Positions 28,079-34,677 of a stretch of 34,677 nucleotides of DNA are shown one piece after another. Numbering within the stretch: position 1 is the first letter of the stretch; every line of letters begins with the position of its first letter. The DNA comes from Culturomica sp. (GTDB taxonomy: Bacteria > Bacteroidota > Bacteroidia > Bacteroidales > Marinifilaceae), in assembly GCA_031262745.1 (NCBI GenBank), contig JAISHE010000072.1:1-34677 (forward strand), written 5' to 3'. Position numbers and translations under genes: made by a program. The notes beneath the pieces are model-generated. The model searched no databases. It was not told the origin of the DNA and saw only the letters and a list, made by a program, of their open reading frames with translations.

Positions 28079-29136
28079 CTTTGCAACATTTGAGAAAACT
28101 CTCTTATACGTTGTTCTTCCGATTTTTTACATATTAGGACTATTCCGTTGTTCTCGGCAATTATGTAACCTTCCAATCCCTGAGCCACAACGCCTACATG
28201 ATCCGATACATGGGCTATGCAGTCGGAACATTCGACAAGACGCACACCATTTCCTACCACTGTGTTATTTTCTTCATCCCTATCTGAAATTTCATGAAGC
28301 GATCCCCATGTACCCACATCGCTCCAACCGCAATCAGCCGGTAAAACATAAATATTGTCCGAGCGTTCCATAACGGCATAATCAATAGATATATTTTTAC
28401 ACGTCGGGAAATGGTTATCAATAAGAATTTGTTCTTTTTCTGTATAAAAATCGGCTTGCAAAGTGTCAAAAATTGCAGCCAATTCCGTTTCATACTTGCG
28501 GAAAGCCGCTTCAATCGTAGCAACGTTCCATAGAAATATTCCGGAATTCCAAAGGTATATACCTTCGGAAAGGTAAGACTTAGCCGTTTCCAAATTGGGC
28601 TTTTCCTTGAAAGATGCCACTTTTACAATTTCGTCGTCATCATGTTTTTCGCCACTCATCTGTATGTAACCGTAGCCCGTTTCCGGACGATTTGGCGTTA
28701 TGCCCAAAGTAAGAATGCTATCGTGTGAAGCCGTGAAATCAAGTCCTTTCTTTATTAAACGAGTGAATTCCTGTGTGTCAAGCACCAAATGATCCGACGG
28801 TGAAACTACGATATTTGCGTCGGGATAGCGTTTTTTTATCTTCCAAGTAACGTACGCAATGCACGGAGCAGTGTTGCGCATGCATGGTTCTAAAAGTATA
28901 TGCTCCTCTTTAATTAACGGCAGTTGCTCTTTCACAAGCCGAAAGTAGTTTTTGGATGTTACCACCCAAATATTTTCCGGTGGACATACTGTTGCAAAAC
29001 GTTCTGCCGTCATCTGCAGCAATGTTTTACCTGTTCCGAGAATGTCTACAAATTGTTTCGGACGTACAGGAGTACTAAGGGGCCAAAATCTGCTACCGAC
29101 ACCTCCTGCCATTATTACAAGATGATTTGTTTTCAT
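28075..29136 (-). CDS. manC: Mannose-1-phosphate guanylyltransferase
   Basis: A 353-residue enzyme making GDP-mannose from mannose 1-phosphate and GTP. The nucleotidyltransferase signature is clear: MAGGVGSRFWPLSTPVRPKQF near the N-terminus, then VVSPSDHLVLD, the GYGYIQM and VASFKEKPNLETAKSYL segments, WNSGIFLWN, and ISIDYAVMERSDNIYVLPADCGWSDVGTW. It is the single-domain form without a fused ManA domain, consistent with the separate manA at 31136. Translation is coupled to the downstream patatin gene by a 4-base overlap. GDP-mannose would feed surface glycans and, if a complete pathway existed, GDP-fucose. Confidence 0.93.
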   Translation of the reverse strand: MKTNHLVIMAGGVGSRFWPLSTPVRPKQFVDILGTGKTLLQMTAERFATVCPPENIWVVTSKNYFRLVKEQLPLIKEEHILLEPCMRNTAPCIAYVTWKIKKRYPDANIVVSPSDHLVLDTQEFTRLIKKGLDFTASHDSILTLGITPNRPETGYGYIQMSGEKHDDDEIVKVASFKEKPNLETAKSYLSEGIYLWNSGIFLWNVATIEAAFRKYETELAAIFDTLQADFYTEKEQILIDNHFPTCKNISIDYAVMERSDNIYVLPADCGWSDVGTWGSLHEISDRDEENNTVVGNGVRLVECSDCIAHVSDHVGVVAQGLEGYIIAENNGIVLICKKSEEQRIREFSQMLQR

Positions 29137-29170
29137 TTTATTATACCTGATTGTTTAATAATTTGCGGAA

Positions 29171-29178
29171 CAAAGATA
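29171..29178 (-). promoter_or_regulatory. -7 promoter box of the manC-patatin operon
   Basis: TATCTTTG on the minus strand is an exact TAnnTTTG match, with a leader of about 30 bases to the manC ATG. No good -33 TTG is seen. Confidence 0.6.
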
Positions 29179-29214
29179 AGAGTAAAATTCCGATAATCGT
29201 TACTGCGAATGATT

Positions 29215-29307
29215 ATGGTAAAAAAGACGATTTCACCTATAGAACAATTAAAAATAGACCGACAGGTACTTGATTTAAAAGCAAAATCGCTGGAAAAACG
29301 ACTATAA
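29215..29307 (+). CDS. Possible 30-residue small ORF or remnant, plus strand
   Basis: An ATG-started frame of 30 codons with a lysine/leucine/glutamate-rich, helix-prone sequence (SPIEQLKIDRQVLDLKAKSL). It lies alone, antisense to its neighbours, in the 221-base gap between manC and the sugar transferase gene. There is no clear ribosome binding site or -7 box at the right place. It may be a micro-protein, the 5' remnant of a longer coiled-coil gene, or chance. Confidence 0.2.
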   Translation: MVKKTISPIEQLKIDRQVLDLKAKSLEKRL

Positions 29308-29357
29308 GTAGTAGTAAGATAAAATATAAATTAAATTAAATCAAAACTTTAGATTGT

Positions 29358-30740
29358 TTAAAAAGCATTCTTTTTTACATTCTTTCCAAAAACCGTCAAC
29401 CAGATTATTTCAATGTCCCACATAAAAGTCCAGTTCTCTATATATTTCATATCTAATTTCACACGTCTTTCCATTTTCCACAATTCATTGGTTTCTCCTC
29501 TAAAACCGTTAACCTGCGCTAAACCGGTTATACCGGGTTTTACGTAATGTCTCACCATGTAGCAATGAACTAATGAAGAATATTCCGTAGTATGACACAA
29601 CATGTGCGGACGAGGTCCAACAACAGACATTTGTCCCAAGAAAACATTCCAAAACTGCGGTAATTCGTCTATATTAGATTTACGAAGAAACTTACCAAGA
29701 GGCGTAATACGACAATCATTTTTAGTTGCCTGCATTCTATCGGCGTCAACGTTCACTTTCATGCTACGAAATTTGTAACACATGAAAGTTTTATTATTCA
29801 AACCCGTACGCTCTTGCTTAAAAAATATCGGTCCCTTAGATGAAAGCTTTATCAAAATAGCTATCAAAATGAAAAACCAACTTAAACATATAAGCACAAT
29901 AGAAGAAAAAACAATATCGAATGCACGTTTCATAATACGGTTATCTATATCATCCAACGGAATATGTTGAGGATTAACCATATAATAATCTCCCAAAGTC
30001 TCAACATCACTATTTTTTCCCAACCATCTTTGATTTTCAAAAACCACATAAAGCCGAGTACCGGTGTTATTAGCTATTTTCAAGTATTCTCCTATATTGG
30101 CTTCATCTCTATAAAATGAAAAAACAGAAAATAAGACTTCTGCATTATTTTCTTTAACAATATTCTCCAAATCGGATACATTACCCAATATCAAAGCTTG
30201 ATCTTCTTCCGGAATATCGTCTATAGTACGATTGTCATATTTCACATAACCAATAAACTTGTACCCTATTGTCAAATTATCTGTTATTAATTCCTTAATA
30301 CCTTTAGAAGTATCGGTATACCCTATCAGTAACAATTTCTTAACATGAATACCCTTACGTCTACGATAATACAAAACAGAGTAGGCAATCCAATATGTTA
30401 TAACTTCCAATGCCCAAAATAATGCCACAGATACCAATATATATAACCGTGATACATTCATTTTCATAAACAGAAAAGAAAATGCCAAACTAAAAATGAA
30501 GAAAACTGTAACTTTCTTAGTAATTGTCAAAAATCTGTTATGATACGAATCTCTTAAGTAAGGATTTTTTTGATTGAAAGTATATGCCGTTATTATCCAC
30601 GCAAAGTTTGCCTGCAAAATATAGAACGATAACCTATAAGCAAGCGTAACCTCCCAGAAATCATAAACCGCTATAACTGATAAATTTAGTAATAATAAAT
30701 CTATCAACATATAAATAACAGATAGCTTGTTTTCCTTCAT
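29358..30740 (-). CDS. Exopolysaccharide polyprenyl-phosphate sugar transferase (initiating enzyme, WcaJ/WbaP type)
   Basis: A 460-residue membrane enzyme that transfers a sugar 1-phosphate from a nucleotide sugar to undecaprenyl phosphate, the first step of a capsule, exopolysaccharide or O-antigen unit. The N-terminal 140 residues hold about four membrane segments. A CoA-binding-like Rossmann region follows (KKLLLIGYTDTSKGIKEL). After a further membrane segment comes the catalytic domain: FKQERTGLNNKTFMCYKFRS, then LRKSNIDELPQFWNVFLGQM, SVVGPRPHM, and VKPGITGLAQVNGFRGET. I chose the ATG at 30740; an earlier in-frame start at 30854 would add 38 residues that cross the promoter and terminator region. 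The sugar (glucose, galactose or other) cannot be told from sequence. No glycosyltransferase genes lie next to it. Confidence 0.88.
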   Translation of the reverse strand: MKENKLSVIYMLIDLLLLNLSVIAVYDFWEVTLAYRLSFYILQANFAWIITAYTFNQKNPYLRDSYHNRFLTITKKVTVFFIFSLAFSFLFMKMNVSRLYILVSVALFWALEVITYWIAYSVLYYRRRKGIHVKKLLLIGYTDTSKGIKELITDNLTIGYKFIGYVKYDNRTIDDIPEEDQALILGNVSDLENIVKENNAEVLFSVFSFYRDEANIGEYLKIANNTGTRLYVVFENQRWLGKNSDVETLGDYYMVNPQHIPLDDIDNRIMKRAFDIVFSSIVLICLSWFFILIAILIKLSSKGPIFFKQERTGLNNKTFMCYKFRSMKVNVDADRMQATKNDCRITPLGKFLRKSNIDELPQFWNVFLGQMSVVGPRPHMLCHTTEYSSLVHCYMVRHYVKPGITGLAQVNGFRGETNELWKMERRVKLDMKYIENWTFMWDIEIIWLTVFGKNVKKNAF

Positions 30741-30781
30741 ATTATTGTCCCTTGCACTTAGTCTACCGAAATGAACGACTG

Positions 30782-30789
30782 CAAATTTA
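30782..30789 (-). promoter_or_regulatory. -7 promoter box of the sugar transferase gene
   Basis: TAAATTTG on the minus strand fits TAnnTTTG, with a leader of about 35 bases to the ATG at 30740. It lies just downstream of the terminator at 30838-30879, so the gene has its own promoter. Confidence 0.5.
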
Positions 30790-30837
30790 ACAAAAATACC
30801 GGAGTATTTTAAATTATGCTCAAAAGAAAAAAGAACT

Positions 30838-30879
30838 AAAAAAACGTACCTCAAAATTTTGACAATTCTAAGGTACGTT
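30838..30879 (-). terminator. Rho-independent terminator after the SNF2-manA-fcl remnant transcript
   Basis: On the minus strand the arms AACGTACCT (30871-30879) and AGGTACGTT (30843-30851) are perfect 9-bp complements, with a further CAAAATTTTG palindrome in the loop. The coding-strand T run of 7 corresponds to plus-strand A residues at 30838-30844. It separates the manA side from the sugar transferase gene. Confidence 0.8.
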
Positions 30880-30961
30880 AAAAACTTATTGCTGTCCGGT
30901 AAAAGTATACTTTAGGGCATGGATAATTTTGCTGTTCTTTCCATTCTATTGTTTCATTTTT

Positions 30962-31111
30962 TTAGACTTGTTGCCGATACCATTGATACATTCGCCGTAC
31001 TCCTTCGTCGATATTGATTTGATTATGCCAGCCGAGGCGGTGGAGTTTCGATACATCGGTGAGTTTGCGCATTGTGCCATCGGGCTTTGATGCATTAAAA
31101 AACAAATTACC
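30962..31111 (-). pseudogene. C-terminal remnant of GDP-L-fucose synthase (fcl/wcaG)
   Basis: A 49-codon open stretch that translates to the end of GDP-L-fucose synthase: KPDGTMRKLTDVSKLHRLGW followed by an EEGVRR-type ending (IDEGVRRMYQWYRQQV). Intact Fcl is about 310-360 residues and carries an N-terminal GxxGxxG site and a YxxxK motif; none of that is present. An in-frame TAA lies directly before the recognisable part and manA ends 25 bases away. There is no credible start codon, so this is a decayed 3' end rather than a gene. It implies that fcl once stood between manA and the sugar transferase gene, or that the fragment was carried in with a rearrangement. Confidence 0.85.
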
Positions 31112-31135
31112 TTATTATTTTATTCATTTTCAATT

Positions 31136-32128
31136 TTATAAATAACATTCCAATAATGTAACTTCAGATTTTTTGTCCGGAATAATCTCAAACGCCTCCA
31201 TCAAGGCTGGAATTAATACACTTTCGCCTTGCTGTAACAAAGTCCTCCTAAATTCCCCATTGTGGAGAACCTGAGAAATTTCGCACCTCCCTTGCACACA
31301 CATATACACCACAAAAGAATCTAACGAACGGTAATCCTTTTGTGTGTTTTTGTGTATATTCAAAAGATGTACCGTAAAAAACTCACAATCAATGAGTTTT
31401 ATTGAACTTGAATTGTTGTGTGCGGTTGCTTGTTTGAGTTCATTTTCGGGAAGTATTGAAAAGTCCAATGCTTCAACAGCTTCTTCGGTGTGTAATTCTC
31501 GTGAGGTGTTGAGCGCATTTTTGCGTCCGTAATCGTATACTCGGTAGGTAATGTCCGAATTTTGCTGAATTTCGGCAACCAAAAGTCCTTTACCGATAGC
31601 ATGAATTCGTCCGGCAGGAATAAAAAACACATCGCCCGCTTGCACATGGTGGTGCATCAGTACCTCTTCCAACGAATTTTCTTGCACTCGCTTTTTATAT
31701 TCTTTCACTGAAATCGGTTTAGAAAATCCGGAAATCAGCACTGCATCGGGTTCGGCTGCAATCACATACCACATCTCGGTTTTACCAGGAGAAGCGTGCC
31801 GTTGCTCGGCAAGCGCATCGTTTGGGTGCACCTGTACACTGCAATGGTCTTTGGTGTCAATAAATTTGAATAGGAGCGGCAGGTTATTGTTGTATTTTTT
31901 ATAAATTTTTTCGCCTACAATGGTTCCTTTGTGTTGCTCAATCAATTCTGTTAATTGTTTGCCTTGCCATTCGCCGTTTGCCACCACCGATACGTAATTA
32001 GGAACGGTTGAAATTTCCCAACTTTCGCCTATACATTGTTGAGCCGACGTAATTCCCTTGAAGATAGAGATTTTCTCTCCGCCCCATAAGACTGGTTTTA
32101 ATCTATGTTTGAATTTTAACGGATACAT
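31136..32128 (-). CDS. manA: Mannose-6-phosphate isomerase (class I)
   Basis: A 330-residue zinc isomerase converting fructose 6-phosphate to mannose 6-phosphate, the entry to GDP-mannose. Zinc ligands are visible as VQVHPND (Gln99, His101), KTEMWY (Glu118) and FIPAGRIHAIG (His176). The catalytic arginine is in TYRVYDYGR (Arg196). Length is that of the short bacterial class I form. It starts 2 bases after the stop of the SNF2 helicase gene, so it is cotranscribed with it. A phosphomannomutase, needed to link ManA with ManC, is not in the window. Confidence 0.93.
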   Translation of the reverse strand: MYPLKFKHRLKPVLWGGEKISIFKGITSAQQCIGESWEISTVPNYVSVVANGEWQGKQLTELIEQHKGTIVGEKIYKKYNNNLPLLFKFIDTKDHCSVQVHPNDALAEQRHASPGKTEMWYVIAAEPDAVLISGFSKPISVKEYKKRVQENSLEEVLMHHHVQAGDVFFIPAGRIHAIGKGLLVAEIQQNSDITYRVYDYGRKNALNTSRELHTEEAVEALDFSILPENELKQATAHNNSSSIKLIDCEFFTVHLLNIHKNTQKDYRSLDSFVVYMCVQGRCEISQVLHNGEFRRTLLQQGESVLIPALMEAFEIIPDKKSEVTLLECYL

Positions 32129-32130
32129 TG

Positions 32131-34677
32131 TTACATTGGTAATTTAAACGTCATTGTTACTTCGCCGGTCTCTTTATTGACTGTTATTTTCTGACCTTCC
32201 ACGCCGAGATTTTTGCCGGTGGACATCTTGAATAAGCCTGCCAACAATTGCATACCGGTGTTCATCACTTGCTCCAATTCTGCGGCTTTTGTTTCCGTCT
32301 CTGTTGCCGAAATACTCGTTTCTTCAACCGTTTTTTCTGAATTTTCAACGGTTTGCTCTTCTATGGTTTCTTCAAAATCTTCGGGATTGAACAGTTCCTG
32401 CTCTTCGATAGGACTCTCAATAATTTTCTCATTTTCTTCATCGGGATTTTCAGCTGCTGCGTTATCTGTTTGATTGATAAACGCCTCTAATTGTTCAATA
32501 AACTGCGAACGTCCTTTGGTCGAAAAATCAACATAATTGGTCGTGTTATTCTTGTCTAACACACCCTCGAAAAGGCTTTGTTTGACCAACAATCCTGCGG
32601 CAATCTGTTGCTCTATCGAATCTTTGGTAATCAAGTTGTATATCGTGAGTTTGTTGCTTTTTTGCCCCAAACGGTCAATGCGCCCAATGCGTTGATTTTT
32701 CTTCGCCGGATTCCACGGTAGCTCAAAATTTATCAGAATATCAGCCATTTGCAAATTCAACCCTGCACCTCCCGCTTCGGTCGAAAGGAAAACCTTACAC
32801 GCTGCATTTTGTTCAAATTTTTTAATCAATTCGCCTCGCGATTTAACCGGCACTTTCCCGTTCAACTCCACAAAACCGACGTTATTGTGGCGCAACATCT
32901 GACCAATCAATTTGTGTACCTTTACCCATTCGGAGAAGATAATCACCTTTCTATCGGCGTTTTGCAAATCCAATTTATTGAACAGAATGTCGTGCAACTC
33001 CTCCATTTTTGGAGACACATTCGTCTGTTCATCAATTAAATAGGTTGAATCGCAAACCATACGCATATTGGTAAGCAGCACTTGCAAACGTTGCAAATCA
33101 TACGCCGTAAGGAATTTTTTGCTGATAATTTTTGCTATTCCGGCAGAAAAAGAGGCGTGATATTCCGCTTGCTCCGGTGATAGTTGAATAGGAATGTCAA
33201 TCTGCTGAACGTTAGGAAGTTGGTCTAAAACAGCACGTTTTTCACGGCGAATTAAAATCTCCGATAAGCGAGCGTTCAGCGGTTGTAAATCGAAATAGCC
33301 GTTTATTTTATTGTTTTTTTCGGGGTCAAAAAGGCAGTGCTGGTACGAAAATTCCCACAGCGGACCGAAAAAGTAGGGGTCAAGCACGCTCACGAGCGAA
33401 TAAATATCAATCAAGCGATTTTCTATCGGCGTGCCGGTAATAATCAAGGTGTGTTTGGGTTGCAAACGTCGGATAGCAGACGAAGTTTTGGTTTCAAAAT
33501 TTTTAATTTTCTGCGCTTCGTCCAAAATAAGGAAGTCTATTTCGGCATTGTTTATAGCCAAGCTATCACGCAAAATAGTCTCATAATTAACTATATAGAA
33601 CGAATAAGAATTGTCTGTATATTGCATTTTGCGTTCGTCAGGCAGACCGCTCACCACAATAGCCCGTTCGTTCGTAAATTTTTCAATTTCTTTTTTCCAC
33701 TGCGATTTGAGCGTTGCGGGACAAACTATTAAGGTTTTTTTGAAGCCGAAAATCTGCTTTTTCAGCACCGCCGCCGCAATTGCCTGAATGGTTTTTCCAA
33801 GCCCCATTTCATCGGCAATAATCGCCGCTTTTTTGAACAGGACAAACTCCACACCTTCCTTTTGGTACGGGAAAAGTTCGGCATTAATCAACGAATAATC
33901 AGGTTTGTGAGAGTGTTGTAAATCTTTCAATAACGATTTGTCAAAAGCCCGTTCCACCTTTTTGCGCACTTCGGGGCGAATACAAATATGTTCAAAATCG
34001 CATGCTTTTTCTATAAATTCGAGGAAAGATTGTATCTCCGAGTCGTCTATACATTGTTGTTTTCCAAAAAATTGAGTTATCAATGCTTGCTCCGCAGCCG
34101 ACAATTCGTGCGGATAGTACCACGAAATTTTATTGTCATTCAACGGATCGCAATAAATTTCGACAAACGGATAGGTTTTATCCAAGCGTCCGAATAGCGT
34201 TTCGTCTTTCTTTAACGCATTGAAAGCAAACATAATATGTTTGGTCGTTCCCAATTTGTTGAGTTGCGAATCCCAACTATCGCTATATCCGGTTTCGTTC
34301 TCAAAATTGCGCAAAAACACCTTATAATGATGTCCTTTTTCGTTTGTCAAAATGTGGTCGCCATAGACATTGTTCGCCCACTTGATGCGATATTGCGCCT
34401 TGCTTGCTTTTTCACGGCGTTCGTCAAGCACACGCTTTATCATGCCTTGACGACTGTACTTTTTATGCTCAATTTTTTCTTTCGGGTCGAGCAAAGTCAA
34501 CTCTTGCTCATACTGCAACAGACAGGCATAAGAGTAACGATTCCAACCAACTCTTTTCCCTTCTGATTCAGGAATTACATTCTCACCATCAATAATCAAA
34601 ACATACTCAATCTGCTCATTTTCACCGGAAACATTCACCAAAAAATCGACCGAAACAGCCGATTGCGACAAAATCTG
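32131..34677 (-). CDS. SNF2-family DEAD/DEAH-box helicase (5' end cut by the window edge)
   Basis: At least 849 codons of a SNF2/RapA-like ATPase; the frame is open to the last base of the window. A TTG at 34671 is an unlikely start, so the gene probably continues beyond the edge. Motifs in order: IIADEMGLGKTIQAI (Walker A), FLILDEAQKIKN (motif II as DEAQ), LIITGTPIENRLIDIYSL, KVIIFSEWVKVHKLI, FLSTEAGGAGLNLQ, and NQRIGRIDRLGQ. The N-terminal 250 residues are not a familiar domain. After the helicase core comes an unusual glutamate-rich tail of about 80 residues followed by a compact C-terminus (GQKITVNKETGEVTMTFKLP). Such proteins move on nucleic acid or remodel RNA polymerase; the target is unknown. 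It is cotranscribed with manA. In the line I counted, plus-strand base skew is opposite to that of tamB. Confidence 0.9.
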   Translation of the reverse strand, partial: QILSQSAVSVDFLVNVSGENEQIEYVLIIDGENVIPESEGKRVGWNRYSYACLLQYEQELTLLDPKEKIEHKKYSRQGMIKRVLDERREKASKAQYRIKWANNVYGDHILTNEKGHHYKVFLRNFENETGYSDSWDSQLNKLGTTKHIMFAFNALKKDETLFGRLDKTYPFVEIYCDPLNDNKISWYYPHELSAAEQALITQFFGKQQCIDDSEIQSFLEFIEKACDFEHICIRPEVRKKVERAFDKSLLKDLQHSHKPDYSLINAELFPYQKEGVEFVLFKKAAIIADEMGLGKTIQAIAAAVLKKQIFGFKKTLIVCPATLKSQWKKEIEKFTNERAIVVSGLPDERKMQYTDNSYSFYIVNYETILRDSLAINNAEIDFLILDEAQKIKNFETKTSSAIRRLQPKHTLIITGTPIENRLIDIYSLVSVLDPYFFGPLWEFSYQHCLFDPEKNNKINGYFDLQPLNARLSEILIRREKRAVLDQLPNVQQIDIPIQLSPEQAEYHASFSAGIAKIISKKFLTAYDLQRLQVLLTNMRMVCDSTYLIDEQTNVSPKMEELHDILFNKLDLQNADRKVIIFSEWVKVHKLIGQMLRHNNVGFVELNGKVPVKSRGELIKKFEQNAACKVFLSTEAGGAGLNLQMADILINFELPWNPAKKNQRIGRIDRLGQKSNKLTIYNLITKDSIEQQIAAGLLVKQSLFEGVLDKNNTTNYVDFSTKGRSQFIEQLEAFINQTDNAAAENPDEENEKIIESPIEEQELFNPEDFEETIEEQTVENSEKTVEETSISATETETKAAELEQVMNTGMQLLAGLFKMSTGKNLGVEGQKITVNKETGEVTMTFKLPM

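Noticed and set aside
30741..30854. 38-residue N-terminal extension of the sugar transferase
   Set aside because: It crosses a -7 box and runs to the edge of a terminator; the ATG at 30740 fits the family N-terminus.

Overview
The window reads as a chromosomal segment of an AT-rich member of the Bacteroidetes, most likely order Bacteroidales. The evidence is the many Bacteroidetes-type -7 promoter boxes (TAnnTTTG), weak Shine-Dalgarno sites, a long NusB, a TamB of about 1,470 residues, a single-domain GDP-mannose pyrophosphorylase, and a fimbrillin operon of the DUF3575/DUF5119/Mfa-like type. I cannot name genus or species. Most genes lie on the minus strand.

Layout: 1-489 is AT-rich and gene-free, with a few DnaA-box-like 9-mers. 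490-3124 (+) encodes a membrane-anchored lytic transglycosylase overlapping a TGS-type nucleoside kinase. 3128-7546 (-) is tamB, whose N-terminal anchor is interrupted by an apparent one-base slip in an eight-base homopolymer. It is divergent from tsaD (+). tRNA-Tyr, tRNA-Gly and a terminator follow, then nusB (+), facing gyrB and a LOG-family gene (-).

12804-18232 (-) reads in the order DUF3575 protein, DUF5119 lipoprotein, fimbrillin, adk, priA: a surface-fimbria operon running straight into two housekeeping genes. The PriA appears to lack its winged-helix domain. 18342-20687 (-) is a marR-pepD-msrC operon. An orphan lipoprotein, pgi and the RNase P RNA gene follow. 23270-24886 (+) is a DUF4294 gene plus holA, facing a small winged-helix regulator and membrane protein pair (-).

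25907-34677 (-) is an envelope-glycan stretch: a SNF2 helicase (cut by the window edge), manA, a 3' remnant of GDP-L-fucose synthase, a strong terminator, a polyprenyl-phosphate sugar transferase, manC, and a patatin/outer-membrane-barrel protein coupled to manC. manA and manC would supply GDP-mannose and the sugar transferase would start a glycan on undecaprenyl phosphate. The fucose branch visible here is broken. Base skew in the SNF2 gene differs from the other minus-strand genes in the lines I counted, so a rearrangement or acquisition boundary near 30.9-31.1 kb is plausible.

I did not find a CRISPR array, insertion sequence, prophage, restriction or toxin system. The least ordinary points are the tamB frameshift, the trimmed PriA, the fcl remnant at a possible junction, and the fimbrial operon feeding adk-priA.
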